IMG/VR virus record: IMGVR_UViG_3300027686_000017
Coordinates: 1 to 34,916 of that record
DNA length: 34,916 bases
Reading direction: 5' to 3' (one strand)
Origin: a virus
Shown: positions 12,611 to 21,661 of the stretch, piece by piece
Position numbering within the stretch: position 1 is the stretch's first letter
Layout: every line of letters begins with the position of its first letter
Made by a program: the position numbers and the translations under genes
Notes under the pieces: generated by a model
The model's input: the letters and a program-made list of their open reading frames with translations, nothing else
Told to the model about the DNA's origin: nothing
Database searches by the model: none

Positions 12611-13029
12611 TAATAACCTCCTGCAAGTTGTCGAGTAAGTTCTTTAATATCGTATTTATATTGGTTCATTGCATCATTTAAGTTGCGAACTGAATCTTCT
12701 AATGCTCTTAACTCTGCTTCTGAAGCAAGTTTATAAGCACCATCTCTTAATGCTTCATTTTGTATTCTGACTTTTTCTACTCTTGAACCTAAGTTAGTTA
12801 ATTGAATAACTAATTCTTCTCTGGCTCGAATCATATCACCTTCTATATTACCCACTCGCAAATTTACATTATTAAACTCACCATTCACCCTTTCTCCAAG
12901 AACCATGATTTGTTTTTCGTTGCCTTCTATAACATTTTGTAATTTATTAACATACGATAACGAACCATATAGTGATGCAACAACAGCAATTACTACTGGA
13001 ACACTAGCGACGTATTTCATTACACTCAT
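12610..13029 (-). CDS. Membrane-anchored coiled-coil protein, inner-spanin-like
   Basis: 139 residues: an N-terminal membrane anchor (VASVPVVIAVVASLYGSLSYV, about 7-27), then a long heptad helix to the end (QIMVLGERVNGEFNNVNLRV, LEDSVRNLNDAMNQYKYDIK). Inner spanins have this one-helix anchor plus periplasmic coiled coil. It is translationally coupled to the secreted protein downstream (TAGTG) and to the upstream gene (ATGA). No sequence family recognised; the assignment is structural. Confidence 0.5.
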   Translation of the reverse strand: MSVMKYVASVPVVIAVVASLYGSLSYVNKLQNVIEGNEKQIMVLGERVNGEFNNVNLRVGNIEGDMIRAREELVIQLTNLGSRVEKVRIQNEALRDGAYKLASEAELRALEDSVRNLNDAMNQYKYDIKELTRQLAGGY

Positions 13030-13496
13030 TCAGGTTTCTCAGTCCAATCAGTAGGTACATATGCAATTATTTTATCAATTGTATCTAAAGCATTAATCTC
13101 TGCTTCTTTAGTTTTTTGTTCTGCATAAAGTGTTGTAGCGTAAGTAGATATATTAGAAGGTACTGCTTTGCCACCTTTACTAGCTCTAGACCAATACCAA
13201 TCTATTTGAGATTGATTATTGCCTAACTGTTGTTTTACTTCAGAAAGCATTGTATTTTTTAAAGCATCAATATCTCTAGGCGTTCCCGCATAAGTATCAG
13301 TTACAGTTTTACTTGTTTCAACTTGAGTTACAGCACCATCCCAATAATATCTGCTGTCTGGTCTTATAATAATATATTCTTTTATTCCTAATGAAAATAA
13401 AGTATCAGGGTGTCTAAAAATTGATTTAGGGTATGTAATATCATTTACAACCATTGCTTTTGGAATTTTAATTGTTTCGCCATTAAAGTACCACAT
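13026..13496 (-). CDS. Tail-fibre-associated / assembly-type protein
   Basis: 156 residues beginning MWYFNGETIKIPKAMVVNDI, with a segment describing 'NDITYPKSIFRHPDTLFSLGIKEY' type sequence, then a helical C-terminal half (EQKTKEAEINALDTIDKIIAYV). This layout is common in phage proteins encoded right after long fibre genes, some acting as fibre chaperones or small capping subunits. Gene position supports this; biochemical role is inferred. Confidence 0.5.
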   Translation of the reverse strand: MWYFNGETIKIPKAMVVNDITYPKSIFRHPDTLFSLGIKEYIIIRPDSRYYWDGAVTQVETSKTVTDTYAGTPRDIDALKNTMLSEVKQQLGNNQSQIDWYWSRASKGGKAVPSNISTYATTLYAEQKTKEAEINALDTIDKIIAYVPTDWTEKPE

Positions 13497-13508
13497 ATGT
13501 ATCTCCTG

Positions 13509-16500
13509 TTATCTTGCGTTAGAATATTTAAAGGGTGTTTCTGCGAATGCTAAGTAGATGTAGTTACCGTTGTTTAATATCCCGTGGTTATATCTAAGTT
13601 TAAAACCATTAGAAGTAAAGTCTATAAAGGCACTACTCCAAGTTTCTTCAGCATTAGTTAGGTTTGGATATAAAGTTTCATCTGCTGGATTAAAAGGTGA
13701 GCGTTTATTATCAATAATCCACCAAGAAGTTGTATTATTGGTTGATTTCACCATTACCCAAGCTGGTCTGAAACCTGTGTAAACAAATGTACCATCATTA
13801 TTTCCATTACCAGTATATGAACCGACCTTAGAGTAGCCATCTACAGAGTGGAAAGCGTAACCAAGCACATTAAGATTATTTCCATTTACATCTGAATTAG
13901 TACCTAGTGAAATAAGTGTAGATGATGGGGCTGTAGAATTAAATTGAGTAGGTACATTTGTTTCAACGTTAGTTAAATTTAATGGTACAATTTTTGCCCA
14001 ATCTGTTAAACCATCTGCACCTACAATCCAATAAGAGCCTTCACTACGATTTTTCATTATAACCATTTCTGGTGCTTTTTCTAAACCGTGTCCAATTGTA
14101 GCATTAGCACCTGTTCCTGTCCAAGTCATAATACTAAATCCAGCATCTACATTAGCAGATGTCTTAGTTGTGTTTATAGTACCTTCAGTATTTGCTGAAC
14201 CAACTCCGTTTGCTTTCCAGTTCCAAGATACAAAAGTCTTAGTGTTTTGATTAATACCATCTGAATTTCCTAATGTAAAACCATCATTTCTAAATGCGGT
14301 AATACCAGTTGTTTCATTAGTATTTTCACCGCTTGTTGATTGCGAAGCTAAAATATTTGGTGCACCCACTACTCTATTTGCTAAACGGTGTCCGTGATTT
14401 ATACTTCTAGCTTTTATCCAAACAAGGTCAGGAGCGAACGGAACAGCAATATTTCTAGCTGTATTGTTACCAGTATAAAGCACAGTATTAAAATTCTCAC
14501 TAGGTATAACAGCAGGTTCAGGTAAGTTCTTTGTACATAAAGCTAAGAAGCCTGTAGGTACTGCGTAAAAGAAATCACCTATGTCATTACCATCTTGATT
14601 GCCTTGTTGTGTCCTGTTACCAGCAAATGAAGAATCTTGTCCGAAGTTGGCTATTAATGTGTCAGTTGAACTTTGTCTAACAAACATTGGAGTTAAATTC
14701 GAAGTAAGATTTGTAAAAGCCGCGTTAGTTGTAGTTCCTGCTTCTATTTGTGTTTTAACTGTAGCACTACTAGCACTACCATCTGTATTAAACCAACTAT
14801 CATTCTTTCCAAACCATATTGCATTATTATCAACATCGAGTGCTACCATAATTATATCGCCATCACCAGCCTCAACTCCATAATTTGCACTAACAGCATT
14901 ATTAAATTTTATTCCTTGCGATGAAGCTCCACCATCTAATATCCAAGCCCACTCATAAGCATCCATTCCAGCATCTTCATCTGTCATTACATAGTTTTCG
15001 GTATCAAACACACCCATTCCAAATCTATTTGCACTACTTTGTCTAACTTCCCAATACCATTTACCACTTGATACTGCAAAAGTTGATGGTGTTCTTGCAC
15101 TATTACCACCAGATGTAAGAACTGCTTTTAAATTACCTTCAGATAATCCTGATGAACTCTGTTTGTTTAAAGGATTAAGGGTAGCAAAGTTATTCGTAGG
15201 ACTATCAACCATCACATCTGACTCTGTTAAGTTATTACTTGTCCAATCATTGTTGTTACCACTTTGGTCTAGCCAGTATGCGAACTCTCGTTTGTCAGCG
15301 AAAGCCATATAGATAAAAGTGTCATTGTTACCATTAACTCTTGCATTTACACCTACTTTAAAACCATTGGAATCAAGTGAAGTTACATCATCACCATTTT
15401 GATTTGTTTCTGCTCCTGCTGTATTAGCTAACAAACTAGAAGGTGTTTGATTGCCTCGATAATTTCTAACATTATCAACCACAACCCAATCGTGAGCCGA
15501 GTTAGTTCTTTTAATTAATAAAAATGCGGGTTTAAATCCTAACCCAGTTATTGCGTGATTAGCAGAACCATTACCAGTATAACTTCCAAACTTACTATAC
15601 CCAGATACACTAGTAAAACAGTAAGCTAGCATACTCTTAGTATTTTCGTTAGTAAGACTTCCATTGCCAACATAAAATACAGAACTACTTGGTGTAGTAT
15701 TATTCCAATAAGCTGGTTCTGTATCTACTGCATCAGTTTCATTTAATCTTAAATTTTTTGTATTTCCTAAAGAAGAATGATAAACAACCCAATCTCTGCT
15801 TGACGTATTTGTATTTTTTACAATTATCATGTCTGGAGCGGCAGATAATCCATGTCCTATTGTAGCATTACTACCTGTTCCAGTATAAGTAATCACACTC
15901 TGCCCATAAGCAGCGTTTGGCAATGTATAACCAGTAGTACTTCCGTCATTGTTAGTAACTTCAGTATTACCAAAATCCCAATTCCAAGCTACAAAGGTAT
16001 CACCGTTTGAATTTACCTGACCTTGATGTCCAAGTTTAAAACCATCAGTTTGAAAACCTTCTATATTGTGTGTCTGACTTACTAGTGCATCCGCAGTATT
16101 AGGTTTTATATTTTTGTTATAACCAAACGCTTTATTAGTTATGATATGGTTAAAAGTGTCAGTTCGACATTTTATCCAGACCATATCAGGATTAAAACCA
16201 ACGCCACCTATGTATCTTCCGTAGGCAGAAGTTGAACCATTACCAGTCCAAGTAACTGCACTAAAACCCTCTACTGTATAGTCTTGTTTAAACGGTAGGT
16301 AGAATCCATTAGTACCGTAAGAACCTGAATACTCTATAGGCTTCCATTCTCCGTATGTACCTGTTTCTCCAAATGAAGATGGGGTTAAGGCTTGTCCATC
16401 TATGAAGTTTACTTCACCGAGGTAGCCATCAAAATAAGCACCTGAACGAAAAGGGTTTCTGCTTGATATACTATGAGCTGATGCCGCATTAATTGACATA

Positions 16501-16940
16501 TTAGCGTTCTGTGAAGGATGTGACGCACCAATTGTTTTAGGTGCAAGTACACCATTTATATACAATTTAATTCTGTTTGCTTCTGTAGCTTGAGTTGTGT
16601 CCATTACACACATTAAATGATACCAAGCTGAAGGGTCACGCAAAAGACCTATTGACTGAACAGCGTATTGGTTATAACAATTAAATTTAAAGTGACCATC
16701 CCCTGATATTTCTACTCCACCATAATCTGTATCATTACCTGCACTATAAGCGAAGAAAATAAAACCACCAGCATCAGAACCTCTTTTTACCCAACCACTC
16801 CATGTCCAAGTCTTACGATTACCAGCACTAGCAAAAGTTTTACTTAGATAAGCAGAAGAATCATCATCAAACCTAAGACTCTGGTCAATTAGATAATCCC
16901 CACCAGTTGCAGGAATTAATGAAGATTGAATTATTGACAT
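13509..16940 (-). CDS. Giant LamG/SPRY tail adhesin (1143 aa)
   Basis: The largest gene. Residues about 1-205 are a LamG/concanavalin-like domain (WTWSGWVKRG, AWYHLMCVMDTTQ, KLYINGV, FDGYLGEVNFIDG). Residues about 220-560 carry three repeats of a 'FSxxTWTGNG / GFxPDMVWIK' module. A SPRY-like domain (GKWYWEVRQSS, RFGMGVFD) lies around 600-770. Three more of the same modules follow (VLYTGNNTARNIAVPFAPDLVWIK; FSIMTWTGTGANATIGHGL; VGSYTGNGNN...). The module set before the SPRY domain is thus duplicated after it. LamG and SPRY domains bind carbohydrate or protein ligands, so this is the likely receptor-binding spike. No enzyme signature seen. Confidence 0.8.
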   Translation of the reverse strand: MSIIQSSLIPATGGDYLIDQSLRFDDDSSAYLSKTFASAGNRKTWTWSGWVKRGSDAGGFIFFAYSAGNDTDYGGVEISGDGHFKFNCYNQYAVQSIGLLRDPSAWYHLMCVMDTTQATEANRIKLYINGVLAPKTIGASHPSQNANMSINAASAHSISSRNPFRSGAYFDGYLGEVNFIDGQALTPSSFGETGTYGEWKPIEYSGSYGTNGFYLPFKQDYTVEGFSAVTWTGNGSTSAYGRYIGGVGFNPDMVWIKCRTDTFNHIITNKAFGYNKNIKPNTADALVSQTHNIEGFQTDGFKLGHQGQVNSNGDTFVAWNWDFGNTEVTNNDGSTTGYTLPNAAYGQSVITYTGTGSNATIGHGLSAAPDMIIVKNTNTSSRDWVVYHSSLGNTKNLRLNETDAVDTEPAYWNNTTPSSSVFYVGNGSLTNENTKSMLAYCFTSVSGYSKFGSYTGNGSANHAITGLGFKPAFLLIKRTNSAHDWVVVDNVRNYRGNQTPSSLLANTAGAETNQNGDDVTSLDSNGFKVGVNARVNGNNDTFIYMAFADKREFAYWLDQSGNNNDWTSNNLTESDVMVDSPTNNFATLNPLNKQSSSGLSEGNLKAVLTSGGNSARTPSTFAVSSGKWYWEVRQSSANRFGMGVFDTENYVMTDEDAGMDAYEWAWILDGGASSQGIKFNNAVSANYGVEAGDGDIIMVALDVDNNAIWFGKNDSWFNTDGSASSATVKTQIEAGTTTNAAFTNLTSNLTPMFVRQSSTDTLIANFGQDSSFAGNRTQQGNQDGNDIGDFFYAVPTGFLALCTKNLPEPAVIPSENFNTVLYTGNNTARNIAVPFAPDLVWIKARSINHGHRLANRVVGAPNILASQSTSGENTNETTGITAFRNDGFTLGNSDGINQNTKTFVSWNWKANGVGSANTEGTINTTKTSANVDAGFSIMTWTGTGANATIGHGLEKAPEMVIMKNRSEGSYWIVGADGLTDWAKIVPLNLTNVETNVPTQFNSTAPSSTLISLGTNSDVNGNNLNVLGYAFHSVDGYSKVGSYTGNGNNDGTFVYTGFRPAWVMVKSTNNTTSWWIIDNKRSPFNPADETLYPNLTNAEETWSSAFIDFTSNGFKLRYNHGILNNGNYIYLAFAETPFKYSNAR

Positions 16941-16948
16941 GGATACTC

Positions 16949-19285
16949 CTAAGTATAAATTGCAGAGTTAGTCATGTAGACATTAGTTCCATCTGAAAAA
17001 TAAGATAATAAATATGTTCCTGCCGTTGATACAGTAGATAAGAAATCACCAGTGACTTTAGTATTTGCATGTGCTGATACTGTATGTCCACCTGAATTAA
17101 TAAATAATATGTTTCCCGATTGTGAAGCAATATTAGTAAAAGTTAAAGCAAAGTTACCTGAAGGAGTGCATTTGAAGTTGTTACTTTCATTCATATTAAA
17201 TGAACCATCATTGTCAGTTGTAAGTGTTCCTCTTGAACTACCACCAACAAGAACTCCAGATACAGTTGTTGAAAATTTAAGGTCGCCATCGTGATAAAGT
17301 AGAACTGAACCATCTTTATTAAACCTACCCATAACCTGAGAGTTACCACCTGAAACAATATCTACTGATGCACCATCACTATCAATAAGCAATCTGCCTA
17401 TTCCTACATCACGAACCCAAGAATGTGAACCATCATGATAAATTTGTAAATCATTTCCAGCACCAAGATTTACTTTTCCGTTGTCTTGTAAATACATATC
17501 TGATGTACCACTCATTATCAGATTATTTGTCATAGTGCCACCAGTTTTAAGAAGGGCGGTAGAGTTAAGAGTCTGTATATCTACTCCATCAACAGTTCCA
17601 GTTACAGCTATGTTTCCTGTTACATTTGCACCAGAAGAAGTTGTTTCAAATTTCTTAGCATTGCTATAATATAATGAAACAGCACCATTTTCTACAAATG
17701 TAGCCATATCATCATTATCTGCATTAGATTTTACTCTTACATCTGTTCCTCTTAAATAAAGGTCGCCACTACCTTTTTCCCAAATATAAGAATGGTTGTT
17801 AGTATTTTCGTGATAAATTTCTAAGTCATCACCTGCACCAAGTTTTATCTGGTCATTATCACCAAATCTTAAATTACCTGTCATAGTTCCACCAGCTAAT
17901 GGTAGCTTGGTAGCATCAGTTGGTGTTGTCCAAGTCAATACACCTGAACCATTTGTTGTTAATGCTTGTGCATTATTACCATCATCATTAGGAAAAACTA
18001 AAGTGTAACTTGCACCTGCTGAATGAGGTGGGCTTTTAAGTTTAATACCATGTGAGTTTGCTGAACAATTTAACTGTATGTACCCATCTGTTGTACCATC
18101 ACTTTTAGCTTCTATTGAAGGAGTGCCAGATGTAGATATTAAATTTAATTTAGCAGTTGTTACAGCATCACTTGCAATCTTTACAGTTGTTACAGCATTA
18201 CTTGCAATTGTAGCCCCAAACGAGCCAGTGCCACTTCCAGTAACTTCACCTGTTAAAGCTATAGTTTGGTCGCCTGTGTTAGTTCCGCTTGTGTTTGCTA
18301 GCCTAGCTCCATCTACCGATATATTTCTGCCATCAACAAGTGTTGTACCACTCATAGCAATGTTGCCTGTCATAGTTCCACCAGTTTTTGGTAGTGATGC
18401 AGTTATAGAAGCGGCTTGAGAAGATGTGATGCCAGTCTTTGCTGTATTAGCTGTAATAGCACTAGCTTGACTAGAGGTAATTCCAGTCTTAGCTGTGTTG
18501 TTTGATATTGCTGTAGCCTGTGCTGAAGTAATGCCTGTCTTGGCTGTGTTAGCTGTAATTGCACTTGTTTGTGCAGATGTTATACCAGTCTTAGCTGTGT
18601 TATTACTTATAGCTGTTGCTTGTGCTGATGTAATCCCTGTCTTAGCAGTATTAGCAGTTACAGCATTATTTAAAGTTTGTATATCTACACCATCTACAGT
18701 TCCCGTTGCAGTTATATTTCCTACAACATTAACTCCCGTAGCAGTTGTTGAGAACTTTAAAGTACCATTATGAAATAAATCTACATCTCCATCATCACTA
18801 AACTCTGCTAATGCTTCTCCAGAACCTAATATTTGTACAGACTGACCTGTGTCTGAAGTGCTTAATCTTAAATGTCCAGATGAAGTGTTGACATAAGAAT
18901 CAGTGCCATCATGGTACACCTCTAAATCAAGACCAGTACCTAGTATCAATTTCTTAGTGTCAACAAATGAGACATTACCAGTAAATACACCACCAGTCTT
19001 AGGCATTGCTTCTAAATCAGTTGCAAAATCGTCTAACAATTCAGCAGTAACTCTTAGCTCTACATTACTTCCATTAGCGTGAGCACTAGATGTAGCAATA
19101 CAAGTAAAGGTAGTGCCACTTATAGCAGTAACCTTAACTACTTCACTATTTATAGTTACATAAGTATGGTCAGCTCCACCTAAAGAGGGGAAACCGCTAT
19201 TTGATGCTACAGCAAATTGTGTTACACCTGCCGATATACCTGCTGTTAATGTTGTTACAGCATTGTTAGTAAATTTAACAGCCAT
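16949..19285 (-). CDS. Long repetitive tail fibre protein (778 aa)
   Basis: N-terminal beta domain (about 1-95) followed by three copies of an 'LGxGxDLxxYHDG ... FxxDGxVxLYHxGxLKFxTTxxGVxV' module (about residues 112-190, 475-560, 605-685), two of them ending in GTVDGVDIQTLN. Between the first and second is a run of five 17-residue units (TAKTGITSAQATAISNN-type) that would form a trimeric helical or beta shaft. The C-terminus is a small beta domain. The 'LGxGxDLxIYHDG' motif is widespread in marine phage fibres. I do not see the S74 chaperone motif. Confidence 0.8.
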   Translation of the reverse strand: MAVKFTNNAVTTLTAGISAGVTQFAVASNSGFPSLGGADHTYVTINSEVVKVTAISGTTFTCIATSSAHANGSNVELRVTAELLDDFATDLEAMPKTGGVFTGNVSFVDTKKLILGTGLDLEVYHDGTDSYVNTSSGHLRLSTSDTGQSVQILGSGEALAEFSDDGDVDLFHNGTLKFSTTATGVNVVGNITATGTVDGVDIQTLNNAVTANTAKTGITSAQATAISNNTAKTGITSAQTSAITANTAKTGITSAQATAISNNTAKTGITSSQASAITANTAKTGITSSQAASITASLPKTGGTMTGNIAMSGTTLVDGRNISVDGARLANTSGTNTGDQTIALTGEVTGSGTGSFGATIASNAVTTVKIASDAVTTAKLNLISTSGTPSIEAKSDGTTDGYIQLNCSANSHGIKLKSPPHSAGASYTLVFPNDDGNNAQALTTNGSGVLTWTTPTDATKLPLAGGTMTGNLRFGDNDQIKLGAGDDLEIYHENTNNHSYIWEKGSGDLYLRGTDVRVKSNADNDDMATFVENGAVSLYYSNAKKFETTSSGANVTGNIAVTGTVDGVDIQTLNSTALLKTGGTMTNNLIMSGTSDMYLQDNGKVNLGAGNDLQIYHDGSHSWVRDVGIGRLLIDSDGASVDIVSGGNSQVMGRFNKDGSVLLYHDGDLKFSTTVSGVLVGGSSRGTLTTDNDGSFNMNESNNFKCTPSGNFALTFTNIASQSGNILFINSGGHTVSAHANTKVTGDFLSTVSTAGTYLLSYFSDGTNVYMTNSAIYT
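18395..18649 (-). repeat. Five tandem 51-bp repeats in the fibre gene
   Basis: The minus strand encodes five consecutive 17-residue units beginning TAKTGITS(A/S)Q and ending in AISNN, AITAN or a variant. Units alternate between a 'SNN' and a 'TAN' ending, which points to duplication of a two-unit block. Variable copy number here would change fibre-shaft length. Confidence 0.8.
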
Positions 19286-19305
19286 TGGAAGCTACCCCCA
19301 TATAA

Positions 19306-19728
19306 TTAGTTTACAGTAACAGTCCAAGTGATAGTCATGCTATCGTTTGCCCCTTTATTAACAACTGTGAACACTGTTCTACAAAGCATGTCACCTGCTG
19401 AACTTGCATCAAAAGTACCTGCTTCAACAATAGCACCTGTGCCTGTTCCTGCTGGGAAAGTTCCTACATACACAATGCTATTACCACTTACTACGGCTGA
19501 AGTTAATGCAACCCTAGCAATCTCTGTGGCAAGTGTTGTATTAGCAGGTGCAACCGCAGTCGACCCCGTTCCGATTGCCATATGAGTCATAACCGTATTC
19601 GCATTTCCCATGCGTTGGGCTACCCACTGTTTTCCACCTGTAACTACTGTATTTGGAACTTCTGCTACTATCTTATTGTTTATAGCAATAGATAAAGCAC
19701 CTGTCATTGTAAAATTATCGTTAATCAT
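19306..19728 (-). CDS. Phage tail fibre-associated protein (140 aa)
   Basis: Beta-rich, glycine/threonine/alanine-rich and free of cysteine apart from one position. Segments such as ITAGGK-like VVTGGKQWVAQRMGN, THMAIGTGSTAVAPANTTLATE and VNKGANDSMTITWTVTV are typical of small phage tail proteins in which 'MAIGTGxTA' recurs. It lies between two fibre-type genes in the same operon. A baseplate or fibre-hinge subunit is the best guess. Confidence 0.6.
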   Translation of the reverse strand: MINDNFTMTGALSIAINNKIVAEVPNTVVTGGKQWVAQRMGNANTVMTHMAIGTGSTAVAPANTTLATEIARVALTSAVVSGNSIVYVGTFPAGTGTGAIVEAGTFDASSAGDMLCRTVFTVVNKGANDSMTITWTVTVN

Positions 19729-19740
19729 TTCTTTCTCCTG

Positions 19741-20481
19741 TTAATTAAATGTTGTACTACCTAGCACCATATTACCTAATGCTCTACCATGTACCCTCGA
19801 TATAACGATTGTATCACTAAACGAAAGTAAATCTGTATCATCTTCTAAGAACTCGTTTCCTACACCTACAAGACTGCTTAAAGTAAATGCACTGCCTAAA
19901 ACTTTTGCGTGGCTAAATGTTTGACTATCTGCAACTGTCAAACTGTCTGGCTCGTTTTTTCCAAACTCAAAAATATCTGAATCACCAACCGTTACTGAAT
20001 CTGGCTGATTTTTTCCAAACGATAAAACTTCTGAATCTGTAAAACCAAAAGTAGAAAGTTCTATTTTAGCCAATAAATTTGCTACCAAATCAGAAAATGC
20101 TACGGTATCTGGAATGGGTCTACTAAAACTTAGACCTGTTATAGAACTTAAAGTGGTTATATCTGTATCAACAACTCCTGTATTAACACTATTAACTACA
20201 TCACTTAAAGTAATTGTACTTGTGATTAATCTCTTATATACTGTTGCTGTAATAATATTATCACCAATTGTAACAATATCTGTAGTTGGAAATTTGTTTA
20301 AACTAAATACTGGACTGCTAACCATTGTAGTCGTGCTTGTGATTGATTTTACAAATGCCATACCAACAACATCACCTAAAGCTACTGTTTCATTAAAAAC
20401 AGGATTATCAAAACTCTGTGATTTTACTCTGTAGTCTTGTGCAGATATATTTATCCAAGTCACTGTGGCTCTTAATGGCAT
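19741..20481 (-). CDS. Repeat-containing tail protein (246 aa)
   Basis: Low in charge, rich in S, T, V and D, with internal repeats of about 18 residues built on FGKN(Q/E)PDS(V/L)TV(G/A)DS and looser copies (PDTVAFSDLVANLL, IVTIGDNI, TDLLSFSDTIVIS). The recurrent 'xDSxTVxDSxxF' unit suggests a beta-solenoid or filamentous shaft. Overlaps the BppU-like gene by one base. Likely a structural fibre or baseplate component. Confidence 0.6.
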   Translation of the reverse strand: MPLRATVTWINISAQDYRVKSQSFDNPVFNETVALGDVVGMAFVKSITSTTTMVSSPVFSLNKFPTTDIVTIGDNIITATVYKRLITSTITLSDVVNSVNTGVVDTDITTLSSITGLSFSRPIPDTVAFSDLVANLLAKIELSTFGFTDSEVLSFGKNQPDSVTVGDSDIFEFGKNEPDSLTVADSQTFSHAKVLGSAFTLSSLVGVGNEFLEDDTDLLSFSDTIVISRVHGRALGNMVLGSTTFN

Positions 20482-20861
20482 TAGAACTGTTCTCTTACAA
20501 TAAATTTAAACTTATCAGCAATGGTTAAAACTTTTCCACCGATAAACACCATTTCAATTTCACCTTCATAATCTCCAGCAGAACCATCAAGAGTCGTTAA
20601 ACCCCAAGCTAATAAAACTTTACCATTTATATAAGGTAACTGTTTTGTACAAGCTAAAGTGTGCAAAGTACCTGTTCCATCAATTCGTCTAAATTTCATA
20701 AAAACAGTATTAATGTTAGTTAAATCTATTGGTTGCCATGATGCAGGATTAGTTAAAGTTAAAACTTTGCCAGTAGCGGCTACATTGCTATCTCTAAGCG
20801 TAATTTCTAAAAGAGGTAAATCATCACCTTTTACTAAATTGATTGGTTGGTAATATGCCAT
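20481..20861 (-). CDS. BppU-like baseplate upper protein (N-terminal type)
   Basis: 126 residues if started at ATG 20861, which forms TAATG with the upstream stop and has AAGGA just before it; a longer frame opens at 20879. The pattern NLVKGDDLPLLEITLRDSN, INTVFMKFRRIDGTG, GDYEGEIEMVFIGGKVLTIAD, KFKFIVREQF resembles the N-terminal domain of BppU-type baseplate proteins that attach receptor-binding trimers. Its position among the fibre genes agrees. Confidence 0.65.
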   Translation of the reverse strand: MAYYQPINLVKGDDLPLLEITLRDSNVAATGKVLTLTNPASWQPIDLTNINTVFMKFRRIDGTGTLHTLACTKQLPYINGKVLLAWGLTTLDGSAGDYEGEIEMVFIGGKVLTIADKFKFIVREQF

Positions 20862-21661
20862 TATGCTGTCCTTTTCCAAAAATAAACTACGATATAAGGT
20901 TGCACTACATCTATTGAATTTGTATGCGAGTGTCCTGATGAACCTCCTGTTGATTGTGTAGTAACACCTACTGCACCACCATCACCAGCATTTAAACATG
21001 GATGAACTGGGCCACCTCCACCTGAAGTGTTTGACCTCGGCCATTGTGAATAGTGAGTGTGTGCAGGCATTTGAGCCGTTGTTAAACTATGACTTCCACT
21101 AGATGTTGTATCAACTTTATGACCTCCTGTTTCTTCGACTAAATTAAAATCCGCATCTCCAGAATTTAAACCTACTAAAGTCCTACCACTTCCAAAAGCA
21201 ACCCATGTTGTTCCACTCATTCCTGCTAATAATGTTGCAGGGTTAGTGCTAACAACCGAAGTATAAACATGACCAACAGGGTAAATAGCTGTCATTATTA
21301 CTCCGAGCTGTGTTGCTCCTGCTAATAAATTTAACTCTGTAGTTGTTGCTGTGCATCCATCTAACTTGTTTAATTCTTCATCACTAGAAGTTACATTTGC
21401 ATTTACATTTGGAAACCTAGAAGCAAGTATTAAGCCTAAATTTGCACTGGCTAATGCTCCGACTACAATCCACGCAGAGTTACCTCCGTTTCTAATCTTT
21501 AAATTACCACTTGTAGTATCAGCCCAAAGCTGAAAAGCGTATGTTGTGGTTGGTGATGATGAACCACTATTAGCAGTTGCAATAGCTGTCAAAGCTAGAT
21601 TTATATCTGCTCTAACTGCCGCACCTGTTCCATTTGCTACATTATAATCATGCTGACTCAT
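20861..21661 (-). CDS. Collar/Gp10 C-terminal-like tail fibre protein
   Basis: 266 residues from the ATG at 21661 (ATGA overlap with the tail-tip stop and GGAG upstream); an open frame extends to 21691. The N-terminus has an NVANGTGAAVRADINLALTA motif common to tail-tip-attached fibres. The second half is a collar-type domain: YPVGHVYTSVVSTNPATLL, WVAFGSGRTLVG, EETGGHKV, the HxH-like MPAHTHYSQ and GHSHTN motifs, and a final VVQPYIVVYFWKRTA. Histidine pairs of this kind coordinate iron in T4-like and other fibres. It would sit at the tail tip. Confidence 0.75.
   Translation of the reverse strand: MSQHDYNVANGTGAAVRADINLALTAIATANSGSSSPTTTYAFQLWADTTSGNLKIRNGGNSAWIVVGALASANLGLILASRFPNVNANVTSSDEELNKLDGCTATTTELNLLAGATQLGVIMTAIYPVGHVYTSVVSTNPATLLAGMSGTTWVAFGSGRTLVGLNSGDADFNLVEETGGHKVDTTSSGSHSLTTAQMPAHTHYSQWPRSNTSGGGGPVHPCLNAGDGGAVGVTTQSTGGSSGHSHTNSIDVVQPYIVVYFWKRTA

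Noticed and set aside
17052-18773. Several plus-strand frames across the fibre gene
   Set aside because: They mirror the repeats of the fibre gene (Val/Ala/Leu-rich mirror of Thr/Ser/Asn codons) and are not supported by starts, spacing or recognisable sequence.
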